Source: Candidatus Saccharimonadota bacterium | GTDB lineage: Bacteria > Patescibacteriota > Saccharimonadia > Saccharimonadales > Saccharimonadaceae | Direction of reading: 5' to 3' | Assembly: GCA_017480095.1 (NCBI GenBank) | Contig: JAFVBG010000002.1 | Location: 191,728-255,727, forward strand | DNA: 64,000 nucleotides | Shown here: piece by piece, positions 24,655 through 33,965 of the stretch | How positions within the stretch are numbered: position 1 is the stretch's first letter | Layout of the letters: every line of letters begins with the position of its first letter | Program-made: the position numbers and the translations under genes | The notes under the pieces: generated by a model | The model's database searches: none | Told to the model about the DNA's origin: nothing | Seen by the model: the letters and a program-made list of their open reading frames with translations, nothing else

Positions 24655-26934
24655 TTAGACGCCTTTACGATACCAGCGCACTGTCACGCCATTACCGTAA
24701 GTTAGGCTTTCGGCGCCGGCCATTGGGGCGCGTTCGTCGAGAGAGGCGGAGGCGATATTAGAATCGAAACCGGGGATTTCGCCAACATAGATGAAGGTGT
24801 GCCCACTCGAAAAGGCGACGTCGCCAGCCTGAAGTTGACTAGTATCAATCTCTGTATTAGCATCACCATTGAGAAGGGTCCAGCCATGCTCCTTGACCCA
24901 GGCCTCTTGTCCATCGGTAGCACCTTGGCCATCGTTATAGTTTGGCTCCCAGCCAGAGACCTGAACGATAGAGGTGACCCAGCCACCACAGTCGATACCA
25001 CGATAGCGAATACCGCCGACATATTTATTATTAGCGATGCGCTCCTGAACAAGATTAGCATAGTCTGGCTTCGGGGTAACATACGGTGCGGAGTGGTATT
25101 CTGGCCAGGCGTATTTTAAGACGTTTTGTTGGAGTGAGCCAACATCACCAGAGGCAGTGACACCGCAAATATCACTTTCTACACTATTCCCTTTGACGGC
25201 GTTGGCTACTAATTCTGCCCAGAGTTTTTGCCCTTCGGAACTAGGGTGAAGACCGTCGGGGGTGAGATATTTCTCTGGATTTTCCGAAGCGGCTGCCATC
25301 CAGTCGATGACATAAACATTATTATGCTTATCGGCAGCTTCTTTAAAGAGTTGATTATTAGTATTATAGGTGTCTTGGTAAGAATTCGTGGTGTAGTTAG
25401 TGATAAAATAGATGTTTTTACCTTGAGTGGCGGCAAGGAGGTCGTCGATGTCTTTCTGAGTGAGGGCAGGAGCGGTATTGTTTGAGCCATGGGCAAAGAC
25501 GATTTGGTCACGGGTGGAGTTGTTCTTGAGCCAGGTGAGAGCGGCTGCCCAAGCACGACCACCGACATTATTAGTCTGGACATCTGGGAGGAGCTTCTTC
25601 AAATCTGGTTCGCTCATGACGGCAATAGAATCGCCAATCACAGTAACAGAAGCACCAGTAGAATCGGTAGAGGCGTTGCCATTACTATATTTGCTGAGAT
25701 AATCTTGCCAAGAGACATTAGAAGCGACCTTGTAGATTTTAGCATTCTTACTCATGCCAAACGGCGCAGAGCCGTTTTCTGAAGCGGGGTCGTGGAAAAT
25801 ATCGATATTGTTATTCCCTGATACTCCACCATCACCAGCGCCAGTATCGGCAATAATGAAATATTTACCATTGACGTAAGCCCCTTCCTCGGACTGATTG
25901 GAAGTGGTCTCGACATAAATCACATCACCAAAAGTTAAATCTGGATCGCCAACCTTAACAGCAGCTTGACCAAGAGCGAGATTGCCGTTATTGATGGATT
26001 CCGTGGCGTTATGACCAGCGTTGCCGCCGTTTTCGGAGCCAGCGGAGCTATAGAAAGTGATGGTGCTATGGTTAGAGAGGAGAGTACCTTTGCTTGATGA
26101 ATTACTAGAACTACTAGTAGAGCCACTAGAACCACCACCAGAACTGCCCCCAGAGATAGTCTTGCCGTGGAACTGGTCGTAAAATTTCTGAGCATCAGCG
26201 GCGCGCTTGGAGGGGTTTGGGTTGGCTGGGCGTTCATAGTTAGTGAGGAAGTAGGTGGAAGCTTCTTCGACAGTGGTAGTCCTAAGAAGCCCCTGATAAT
26301 TATTCTGGATTTCGTCCTTGATAAAGTCGATTGAGAGGGCGACGATGGTATTGAGGGTACTATCGTCAATTTTATCGAGCAGGTCGTTGGCATTGTAGGT
26401 CATACCGTAGGCTTGGTAATCTTCAAAATACTTGAGAAGACCGGCATCCTTAGACTGAATATATTGAAGAAAGGCAGTGCGGCGACCAAAAGACCACTGG
26501 ACGAGACCGATACCGTAGGCAGCCTCAGTATTATGAAGTAGGTCGAATCCTGGTTGATATTTGGCGACCTGGCTATGTTCGTGGGCGAGAGGGTTAAGGC
26601 CAGATTCGTTCTGCATGTTCCCCATGACGCCAGCGGCTTGCTCATCGGTTAGGAAAGAGGTGAGGCCAGTCCAGATTTTCTCCGCCATAGTGCCACCATA
26701 AACGTTGACATCACCCTTGTAAGAGGTGCCACATTCGTTGCCATCTGGGTTGTAATAATAAATACCGTTACGGTTATACATATCAAGTTGGGCTTCGGTG
26801 AGGGCGGCAACAGGGGTGGAGAAAGCGAGGAAAATGGCAAAAATAGCGGCAAGAACACGGCGAGTGGTCTCGTAGCGCCAGTAGAGGCGATTTAAGGCGG
26901 CTTTGTATGGTTTAGGGGTTAGACAGCGGTTCAT
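24655..26934 (-). CDS. multidomain secreted peptidoglycan hydrolase (lysozyme-like + 3D + SGNH + Cys amidase)
   Basis: 759 residues with an N-terminal signal segment (27-44). Four domains follow. A phage-type lysozyme-like domain spans about 80-255 (MQNESGLNP, Glu110). After a Ser/Gly linker comes a 3D (DPBB) domain at about 290-405 with IADTGAGDGG..NNIDIF. An SGNH hydrolase lies at about 430-580 (GDS 434-436, DGLHPSSEG with Asp560/His563). A CHAP or NlpC/P60-like domain at about 600-759 has Cys649 (GIDCGGW) and His712 (SGHTFIYVG). It probably opens the wall for the T4SS or attacks host wall. Start overlaps the upstream stop (ATGA). Confidence 0.8.
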   Translation of the reverse strand: MNRCLTPKPYKAALNRLYWRYETTRRVLAAIFAIFLAFSTPVAALTEAQLDMYNRNGIYYYNPDGNECGTSYKGDVNVYGGTMAEKIWTGLTSFLTDEQAAGVMGNMQNESGLNPLAHEHSQVAKYQPGFDLLHNTEAAYGIGLVQWSFGRRTAFLQYIQSKDAGLLKYFEDYQAYGMTYNANDLLDKIDDSTLNTIVALSIDFIKDEIQNNYQGLLRTTTVEEASTYFLTNYERPANPNPSKRAADAQKFYDQFHGKTISGGSSGGGSSGSTSSSSNSSSKGTLLSNHSTITFYSSAGSENGGNAGHNATESINNGNLALGQAAVKVGDPDLTFGDVIYVETTSNQSEEGAYVNGKYFIIADTGAGDGGVSGNNNIDIFHDPASENGSAPFGMSKNAKIYKVASNVSWQDYLSKYSNGNASTDSTGASVTVIGDSIAVMSEPDLKKLLPDVQTNNVGGRAWAAALTWLKNNSTRDQIVFAHGSNNTAPALTQKDIDDLLAATQGKNIYFITNYTTNSYQDTYNTNNQLFKEAADKHNNVYVIDWMAAASENPEKYLTPDGLHPSSEGQKLWAELVANAVKGNSVESDICGVTASGDVGSLQQNVLKYAWPEYHSAPYVTPKPDYANLVQERIANNKYVGGIRYRGIDCGGWVTSIVQVSGWEPNYNDGQGATDGQEAWVKEHGWTLLNGDANTEIDTSQLQAGDVAFSSGHTFIYVGEIPGFDSNIASASLDERAPMAGAESLTYGNGVTVRWYRKGV

Positions 26935-29771
26935 GCGGAAACTCCTTCTAAAAGGCGTTTAGAGAGGTAAAAATGCTTTGGGGCTGTGGAAAACTCGGTA
27001 TAACTTGTGTAAAACTCTGATTTTTGGTTGAAAACTTGAGGTTTTTGGCCAGTTTTGGTGTAAATCATGGCTAGAGAGGAAGCTTCCCTATTCTCCGAGT
27101 TGAAAGCATAAGTATCCTCTGGATGGTAATCTTCGAGAGCCTGATAATAGTCAGCAAGGGCAAGGACCATCTCGGCGTCAGATTTTTCGAGACCAGAGAT
27201 ACGAGCGAGGATGCCAGCGCGAGAGTTATCGAGCGGGTGCTCTTCGAGGTAATGTTCACGATAAGCGACGACTGGATTTTCCACACCAAGTTCCTCATAA
27301 TATCCGAAGCGGTCGAGCACGCGGTTTTGAAGCATATAAGCTTGGTAATATTTGATTTCTCTATCCCAGTCTGGATTAGAGGCAGAATAGGTGTATTTTT
27401 CACCCGTGGCGATACGTTCGCACGAGGCATTTTCTACGGCGTTGACAATGTCGATAACATCATTTAGAATTGGTAGGTTGTCGCCGACAATACCAAGTGA
27501 AGATTCGCAAGCTTTGGCGATGTTGGCATCATAGACACCAAAGGCAGAGTCGCGGTCAGCACCATAGGTGATGAATTCGGCCAGAGGCGAGTTGTCGATA
27601 ATCTTTTCGTTGCCGTTTTCGTCGATTTCGAGCGATTTATTTACGACCGAGCGATAAGTAGCATCTTCGGGATTGAGGTCGAGAATAGACGGGTCGGCAG
27701 CGAGGAGGGCGTTACAATACATTTCGCCTACTGCATCAATATCGGTAAGATTTGGACATTCACCATAGGTAGTGAGATAAGTGTCGTAATCGCCGTCAGC
27801 GGAGACGTTTTTATAAAGAGACGAAGTGGTGGCATTAGCTAAGGTAGAGGCGACAGAGTAGAGATTACCAGAGGTAATATTGGCGAGGAGCGAGTTACCA
27901 TTAAAGAGTGGAACAAAGGCTAACTTGGTGAGAATACTACCGAGGAAAGTATTTGGCGAGGTGGCATCGAATGGGCTACGGCGGTAGCGATCTAGTTCGG
28001 CCTCGGCGGCGAGGGTTTGAGTCTGCATCTTCTGGTAAGCAACGGAATTTTCGGCGCTGGCTGGCATGAGACCAGAAGCGGAACGAGAGACGCGAGAGTT
28101 TGCTGCCATAGCACCGCGACCAAACTCTTCACCAGCCGGGATACCAGATTCATATTCTTTAAATGTATTAGTAAAGAGAGCTTTGGCGACTACGGGGATG
28201 AAAGCGGCCAAGGCGCCAGAGATAGCAACGGTGATACCGATGCGGAGAGCGGTGTTTAGGAGAGCTCCGACCATCGTACCGATAATACCGCCGGTGGCAA
28301 TAGAGCCTAGCGAGATGGCAGCAGCGGCGGCGCGAGAGATATTACAAGCGGCGGCGGCGCGCTTATTAGTAAGGAAAGAACCGAAGACGCTAAGAGAGGT
28401 GCGAGAAAGACGTTCAAAGGAGTAGAGGGCGGAATTATTAGAGTTGGCGGTGACGCCACCGAGAACGGTGCGGGCCCACTCGGATTGGAGTGGCGAGCCA
28501 GTAGTCTCGATTTCTTCCCCGTTCATTGGGTTATAGACTTTTTGGGTGGTAGGGGTGGCGAAGAAGTTGAGGACTTGATTGACGCCAGATTCATCACCTT
28601 CGCCTGCCATCATTTTAGAGATGGATTCGATGGTATTATGAAAGTAGTTGATAGATTGATAAAGTTCGGCGGCAGAGACGGCCATGGAAATCATGTTGCC
28701 GACTTGCCAGCCATCACAAGCAACGTTCACACCACTAGCAACCTTAGCGGCAGTACCAGAGATAAAAGCAGAAGCCTTGGTCTGAGCGTCGGCGCCATCG
28801 GCAGAAGTGGCAGACACGTCTGAGCCAGTTGGCTTGCGATCGATGATTGGGTTGCCATCTTCGTCAACTTCTGCCTCACCAGTTTCGGGGTTGGTGCGCT
28901 GCTCATCTTCGGCAGTGTTGATTTTGACATTGGAGACTTCCCCGCCAGCGGCAGCTTCGCGGAGTTTGGCGTAGTTAGCGTCATCGGTCTTCTCATCACC
29001 GGTAACTTTATAGTCATTAAAGATATTGCGAGACTGAGAGAGATGGTCATAAGTCTGGTTGGCAGAAGTATCATGAAAATCAAGAACATTAGAACGAGTG
29101 GAGTTGTTGACGGTGTCGCCAAACTCGATGTCGGACTGAGCAGTCTTGACGATTTCGGAGCCAGTGAGGGTCTTGCCCTTAAACTCGACCGAGCTAGCGG
29201 TGGCGGCAGTAGCACCGTTGCGGACAAAACGTTTCTGGAGACTGGTCGGGAGCATATTTTTGTTAGAAAGGTAGGTCAAGATACTGTTTTCCACTTTTGT
29301 GACGGCAGTGCGACCAACATTGGTAACATTAGTGGTGAGGGCGGAGATGTGTGGGCCGAGGAGAGAATTGGATGACATGATGGCGAAGCCAGCGCCACCG
29401 AAGAGGAGGAGAGAGACGGCCAGAGGGAGGGTACGTTTATTCAGGGCAAAGGTGCGACGAGACGGGTCCTGTCGCGAACCCCTAGCCCCCACCGCGTGCT
29501 CGTTCCACTGCGCGCCTCGGTGGGGGTGCCCCCGGTTCGCACCACCCGTTAACTCGTCGCGACCTTTGCCTGTATAAAAGCCTTGCCTTGGTTCGTTTTC
29601 TAATGTATTTAAGTCTTCTGGATTGGAGTTTAGTTCCCTAGCGGCATTAGATTCGGCCTGGCGGAGGAGATTGGCGTTTGGGTCGGCAAAATTTAGGCGT
29701 TTTTTCGCATTTTCGCCTTTATTAAAAGATGGTTTGATGGCACCCTCACCGAAGTAACCTTCCACAGCCAT
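26931..29771 (-). CDS. large membrane protein of the T4SS locus, unknown function
   Basis: 946 residues. N-terminal 110 residues are cytoplasmic and polar, then a helix (about 112-135, KRTLPLAVSLLLFGGAGFAI), a long Ala/Asp-rich region, a second hydrophobic block (about 480-545) and a C-terminal soluble region. No family recognised. Co-translated with the hydrolase downstream (4-nt overlap). TATAAT at 29781-29786 lies 9 nt before the ATG. Residues 74-105 (Arg/Gly/His-rich) are encoded by a palindromic element and look unrelated to the rest. Confidence 0.7.
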   Translation of the reverse strand: MAVEGYFGEGAIKPSFNKGENAKKRLNFADPNANLLRQAESNAARELNSNPEDLNTLENEPRQGFYTGKGRDELTGGANRGHPHRGAQWNEHAVGARGSRQDPSRRTFALNKRTLPLAVSLLLFGGAGFAIMSSNSLLGPHISALTTNVTNVGRTAVTKVENSILTYLSNKNMLPTSLQKRFVRNGATAATASSVEFKGKTLTGSEIVKTAQSDIEFGDTVNNSTRSNVLDFHDTSANQTYDHLSQSRNIFNDYKVTGDEKTDDANYAKLREAAAGGEVSNVKINTAEDEQRTNPETGEAEVDEDGNPIIDRKPTGSDVSATSADGADAQTKASAFISGTAAKVASGVNVACDGWQVGNMISMAVSAAELYQSINYFHNTIESISKMMAGEGDESGVNQVLNFFATPTTQKVYNPMNGEEIETTGSPLQSEWARTVLGGVTANSNNSALYSFERLSRTSLSVFGSFLTNKRAAAACNISRAAAAAISLGSIATGGIIGTMVGALLNTALRIGITVAISGALAAFIPVVAKALFTNTFKEYESGIPAGEEFGRGAMAANSRVSRSASGLMPASAENSVAYQKMQTQTLAAEAELDRYRRSPFDATSPNTFLGSILTKLAFVPLFNGNSLLANITSGNLYSVASTLANATTSSLYKNVSADGDYDTYLTTYGECPNLTDIDAVGEMYCNALLAADPSILDLNPEDATYRSVVNKSLEIDENGNEKIIDNSPLAEFITYGADRDSAFGVYDANIAKACESSLGIVGDNLPILNDVIDIVNAVENASCERIATGEKYTYSASNPDWDREIKYYQAYMLQNRVLDRFGYYEELGVENPVVAYREHYLEEHPLDNSRAGILARISGLEKSDAEMVLALADYYQALEDYHPEDTYAFNSENREASSLAMIYTKTGQKPQVFNQKSEFYTSYTEFSTAPKHFYLSKRLLEGVSA
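29445..29570 (-). repeat. palindromic element B, in-frame inside the 946-aa gene
   Basis: Outer arms GGCAAAGGT-GCGACGAG / CTCGTCGCGACCTTTGCC (29445-29461/29553-29570, one indel), then ACGGGT/ACCCGT, GCGAACC/GGTTCGC and CCCCCACC/GGTGGGGG. It shares GGGTCCTGyC and GGGGrTGCCCC with element A at 16776-16867. The frame stays open across it and adds about 30 residues. Confidence 0.75.
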
Positions 29772-29780
29772 AATACTCTT

Positions 29781-29786
29781 ATTATA
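29781..29786 (-). promoter_or_regulatory. -10 box of the 946-aa gene / hydrolase operon
   Basis: ATGGTATAAT on the minus strand, 9 nt before the ATG at 29771. Confidence 0.55.
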
Positions 29787-29806
29787 CCATACTTGTGGAA
29801 AAATGT

Positions 29807-30505
29807 CTAGATAGTATCGCCTTCGCAGTAGCCAGTGCGGACATTGAGTTGATAAAGGTTAGCGTCGTCACCAATTTCTTTGATCCAGTTTTTGACTAGT
29901 TCCTCGGTTTCCTTGATTTTTGGTGATTTTTGGTCGCAGGAATAGAGATAGATTTGGAGAATGTTTGAGCCAGCGATTGATTTGATGATAAGTTTTTCAC
30001 CAGAGGCTAGCTTGGTCTCGTAAGGGAGGTGATGCTCGACTTTTTTGCTGGAGTCGCCAAAACGACCAATACATTCAGTGTTTGGGTATTTCATTTCTGA
30101 CACCTTTGGACAATTTATCTGAGTATAAATACCAACATAATCCCCAGTGGCATTAAGAACTTTAACTTGGTAGGTTTGTTTTACGGAATCGATATCAACA
30201 ATGAAAGCAGAGGTGGTTGTATTGATACTATGGTTAATTTCCGTAAAAGTATGGATGGTATCTTCGCGGATGCTAACATCTATATCGTCGCTTTTTGTCA
30301 GATTCTGTTCGCGTAGATGGCGGATGAGTTGCGTGCGGAAAGCAGTTAAGTATTCGGATGGTATTTTCGAGAGGTTAACGGATTCGTTTGTAATTTTTAC
30401 CGCATCGTATTCTTTTGGAAGGAGAGTAATAACAAGAAGAAATATTAAAGTGGCACTAATTATGATTGAGATGATTGTAATGATTAGGTTTTTCTTATTT
30501 TTCAT
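29807..30505 (-). CDS. membrane-anchored protein, paralogue of 33965-34690
   Basis: 232 residues from the ATG at 30505, chosen because AGGAGT lies 5 nt upstream; the frame is open further. One N-terminal helix (about 7-27) and an extracellular domain. The core FIVDIDSVKQTYQV, later INCP..Y..TECI and a C-terminal Cys pair match the protein at 33965-34690 (FIIDIDSLRYSFEV, ITCP, KKCI). The two paralogues flank the five-domain hydrolase gene in one operon. No known family. Confidence 0.7.
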   Translation of the reverse strand: MKNKKNLIITIISIIISATLIFLLVITLLPKEYDAVKITNESVNLSKIPSEYLTAFRTQLIRHLREQNLTKSDDIDVSIREDTIHTFTEINHSINTTTSAFIVDIDSVKQTYQVKVLNATGDYVGIYTQINCPKVSEMKYPNTECIGRFGDSSKKVEHHLPYETKLASGEKLIIKSIAGSNILQIYLYSCDQKSPKIKETEELVKNWIKEIGDDANLYQLNVRTGYCEGDTI

Positions 30506-30506
30506 A

Positions 30507-33500
30507 TTAGACTCCTGATGGACAATTTCCTTTTGGTAGATTTCCCTGATGAGTAGAGAGAACATCGGCAATATCATTTAGCAGTCCGAAGTTAGAACCA
30601 GCATTAGTTCCAATCGCAATCGCCGAGCATTGTCCATCGCTCCACTTCACAATACCAAATTGACGGGTTGCAGATGTACTACTGTCATCTCCCCATCCAC
30701 CTTTGCTGAGATTCTTTGTTCCAATGCGATTTAGCCCGTAGCTGGAGTCACCGCCAGATTGGTTATCCATGTGGGTCATCACAGTATTAGCATTGGACAA
30801 TGATGCCATATTGGCCGCGAAGAGGGCTTGCCCAGCAAGTGACCAGTTAGTATAGCCCGAAGTTAAGAATCCAGTACTCTTGCCAGTGCCGTTTACGGTA
30901 GTAGATGAATCTCCACCACTTTTGATTACATCGGTAACCGCACTGGCGGCAGAGGAGTCGTTGCCACCTAGACCCTCCCAGAGCCACCAGGCGCCACAGT
31001 TATCGGATTTAGTGATTGCTGCTTGAACAGCAGAGCTAAGATTAAGACTGCTTGGTGAGCTATTGCATCCGGTGTAAGTGTCCTTATAGGAAGTAGTGGA
31101 GATGTTTTTCTGAAGTGCAGCGATAGCTAGCGGGACTTTAATTGTAGACCAAGCGCGACCGCCAGACCATGAGCCACCGACCTGAACACTACTAGAATCT
31201 TTATTACCGATAGCAGAAACTGCTGCTCCGACTTTGGTGCTACCGGACTCAAGTTTCTTCAAGTCGGCATCAAATGAACCAGTACTTCCCCCACCAGAGG
31301 ACTGAACAGTGGAGCGGAAGATGTGATAGTCGCCACGTGAATCTGAGAAGTAAACATTTTGAACTTGGCCGGTATAACTACAGAGTGATGCGGAAACGAT
31401 TTGACCGTTACCGATATAGATGAAAGTATGCCCAGATCCACCAGCACCTTTATGCACTACGAATACATCACCAGGCTGTAGATTGTCTTCACTATGGTGG
31501 TTTGGTATTTCTTCCCAGAGGCTAGAGTTACTCATATGATCCAATAAGCTTCCGGTGTATCCTTCTGGATAATCTGGATCTACGCCGGCAGTGCGTACTA
31601 CTACAGATACGAAGATGGCACAGTCTTGAGCGTAGTCTAATTCGCGGCTGCTCACACTACAATATGAGCGGGTACTTTGACCAAGAGCCTTTGCAGCTTC
31701 AAGAAATTCTGGCTTAACTTCATCTGGATGACTTTTATCTGGCCACGCAAGGCGTAAAGCAGCGTCAACAATACTGCCACCACCATTTCCTCCACCGTTA
31801 GAGCCACCAGAGTCCGGACAGTTTGTACCGCTACCCCCAGAAGAAGATGAGGAGGATGGCATGGAAGAAGGTGGATCGTTGGCAAAGTAGCCCATTGGGT
31901 CACCGGAAGCACCGTTGCTTCCCTTCCAGCCTTCACCACCCATCCAGTCGTAGAAAATCCATTCGCCACCTTCGACACGATTACCACTTTTGCCCCATTG
32001 TACTAGCAATACCTGTCCCGATTGCCAGCTACCGGGGTCGCTCATGATATTATTAGACTTACTAGTATCAGATATAGCATAAGCTTCGCCAATACCGTAG
32101 CTACAATCGTTTTTGCCAGATCCAGTCCAAAAACAGTCATGTTCAACAATTTGGGTTGGGATAGTGCGATTGCCGTTGATAAATATATCGCGGACAGCTT
32201 CAAGACGGTCGCTAGGAACGTTGTCGTCGTGGGCATTATTTGCATAGCTTCGGGTAGCGAACCAGGTACTGTGAGCTACATAATCCCAAGGCGAGCTATA
32301 ACTGCCTTTATTTTTTTCATATAAGTTAGCGATAATTGACATCTCGGCTTTGAAAGCATTGAGATTGGTGTCGTTTTCATGCATGCCAACTTCGGCTAGG
32401 TCCCAGATTTCAGATTCCGTAAGTTGATACTTAGGGAACCCACCTGAACTGGCTGGAGTTGTAGTAGTGGTTGTGCCGCCAGATGGTGCAGTGGTGGTAG
32501 TTTGCACTGCACCAGTAGTGGAGTTTGAAAGGCGGTTGAAAGCGTCGACTGCAGCTTCACGGCGTTTGACCACGCCTTGCCAAGTCGTGTGACTACTGCC
32601 CCAAATCTTGGAGACGTAGGCTTGGACTTTGGAGTCTTTGAATGGCCCACCACCATCACCGCCGCCATAGGCATTTTCTACGGCTCCTAGAAAGAGTTCA
32701 GCATAACTTTCGGCACCAGCTGTGCCAGAGTTGTTTGTTACTTCAGATATACCATTTACAAAATTATTCCAGGCATTTTGAGTATCCTTGTTCCCTCCAG
32801 TAGTGGTCCATTCAAGATTGATACGTAAGGCTTCGTCGATTTGCTCTTGAGTGAGCCCAGCCTTGGTAAGTTCTTCGTCAGCGGTGGTAGGGCTACTCCA
32901 CCAACCGTAGAATTTCCAAGCGTCTTTTCCAACAGCTTCATCAACTTGTCGTTTAAGGGCGGAGCCAAATTCGACACCATTATAGGAGTCCATCAGCATA
33001 TGTAAGCCACGGTATCCCCCATTGGCGCCAACCATAAATGGGTTATAACCAGATTCAACATAGAGATTACCGAGAATGCCGGCAATAACAGCTGGATTAT
33101 CTGAGACGCCAGTGATATTAGCAGAAACAAACCAGTTCCAGATGCGTTCCTCGATAGTATTACCAGCGAGGACACCAGCGGTGCAAGACGAGCCGCCACC
33201 CAGTGTACTTTTGATTACGTCGAGCCATGCGGCGTAGCCGGTAGAATTTGGATGTGTACAGTTATCTTGATAGCCAGTGTCACCATAATTACATCGTCCA
33301 TCAAAGTATTCGTCCATATGATCTTTGGATGCGGCGTTCCAGTCTGCGAGTAGAACGTTCTGATTTGCGGAGGCGGCTTCTTGCATGGCTTCAGTGTAGT
33401 CTTTGTACTCATAGTTGCGAGTGCGTGGAGAGACTAGGATAATTTTGACATTTGAGTTCAGTCCAGTAGCCGTGCTGATCAAATCGGTGATTTGTGAAGC

Positions 33501-33965
33501 GAAGGCGGTTTTCGTGGTTGCATCCATGTTTGTGCCGAGAGCAAAGACAAGATACTCACGAAGGTTGCTACCTACATCATTTTTTAGAATAGATAATCCA
33601 CTTGGTCCGCCAGTAGTTGGACCACCATCGGTTTTGAAACGTTTTGAGTAAAGAGCATGTAAATCAACGCCAGAAAAAGTAGATTTAATATTTTCTGTAC
33701 TAGCTTCGGAATAAGAGTCGCCAATCCAAGTTATTTTGCTACCGTCTGGAGCAGCGCCACCGCTATTGGGCACACAACGGACATTGCTACCACTGTTTCC
33801 GGGTACACAGTCTGATTCTGGATTGTAGAAGACGATGTCGTTTTGCTCAAATTTTTCACGGTAGGCATCTGAAAGAGCATAGGTGGTATGCGTACCACAA
33901 GTGCCGAGAAAAGTGAGTATAGCTAGTGATAGTGCACGGATACTTTTGAGTAGAGATTTTTTCAT
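30507..33965 (-). CDS. five-domain secreted wall enzyme (SGNH + lysozyme-like + SleB-like + CHAP + beta-lactamase-like)
   Basis: 1152 residues from the ATG at 33965, which overlaps the upstream stop (TAATG); an ATG at 33974 is also possible. Numbered from 33974: signal peptide (5-33); SGNH domain about 80-255 (IGDSYSE, THPNSTG); lysozyme-like about 265-480 (LYVESGYNP, Glu307); a domain about 515-700 resembling SleB-type wall hydrolases (IWDLAEVGMHEN, inferred); CHAP about 735-890 (DCAIF Cys785, SGHTFIYIG His849); and a serine beta-lactamase/PBP-like domain about 900-1150 with SxxK (STIK 943-946), SDN (990-992) and a KGG in the KTG position (1091-1093). Thr- and Ser/Gly-rich linkers separate them. 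Confidence 0.8.
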   Translation of the reverse strand: MKKSLLKSIRALSLAILTFLGTCGTHTTYALSDAYREKFEQNDIVFYNPESDCVPGNSGSNVRCVPNSGGAAPDGSKITWIGDSYSEASTENIKSTFSGVDLHALYSKRFKTDGGPTTGGPSGLSILKNDVGSNLREYLVFALGTNMDATTKTAFASQITDLISTATGLNSNVKIILVSPRTRNYEYKDYTEAMQEAASANQNVLLADWNAASKDHMDEYFDGRCNYGDTGYQDNCTHPNSTGYAAWLDVIKSTLGGGSSCTAGVLAGNTIEERIWNWFVSANITGVSDNPAVIAGILGNLYVESGYNPFMVGANGGYRGLHMLMDSYNGVEFGSALKRQVDEAVGKDAWKFYGWWSSPTTADEELTKAGLTQEQIDEALRINLEWTTTGGNKDTQNAWNNFVNGISEVTNNSGTAGAESYAELFLGAVENAYGGGDGGGPFKDSKVQAYVSKIWGSSHTTWQGVVKRREAAVDAFNRLSNSTTGAVQTTTTAPSGGTTTTTTPASSGGFPKYQLTESEIWDLAEVGMHENDTNLNAFKAEMSIIANLYEKNKGSYSSPWDYVAHSTWFATRSYANNAHDDNVPSDRLEAVRDIFINGNRTIPTQIVEHDCFWTGSGKNDCSYGIGEAYAISDTSKSNNIMSDPGSWQSGQVLLVQWGKSGNRVEGGEWIFYDWMGGEGWKGSNGASGDPMGYFANDPPSSMPSSSSSSGGSGTNCPDSGGSNGGGNGGGSIVDAALRLAWPDKSHPDEVKPEFLEAAKALGQSTRSYCSVSSRELDYAQDCAIFVSVVVRTAGVDPDYPEGYTGSLLDHMSNSSLWEEIPNHHSEDNLQPGDVFVVHKGAGGSGHTFIYIGNGQIVSASLCSYTGQVQNVYFSDSRGDYHIFRSTVQSSGGGSTGSFDADLKKLESGSTKVGAAVSAIGNKDSSSVQVGGSWSGGRAWSTIKVPLAIAALQKNISTTSYKDTYTGCNSSPSSLNLSSAVQAAITKSDNCGAWWLWEGLGGNDSSAASAVTDVIKSGGDSSTTVNGTGKSTGFLTSGYTNWSLAGQALFAANMASLSNANTVMTHMDNQSGGDSSYGLNRIGTKNLSKGGWGDDSSTSATRQFGIVKWSDGQCSAIAIGTNAGSNFGLLNDIADVLSTHQGNLPKGNCPSGV

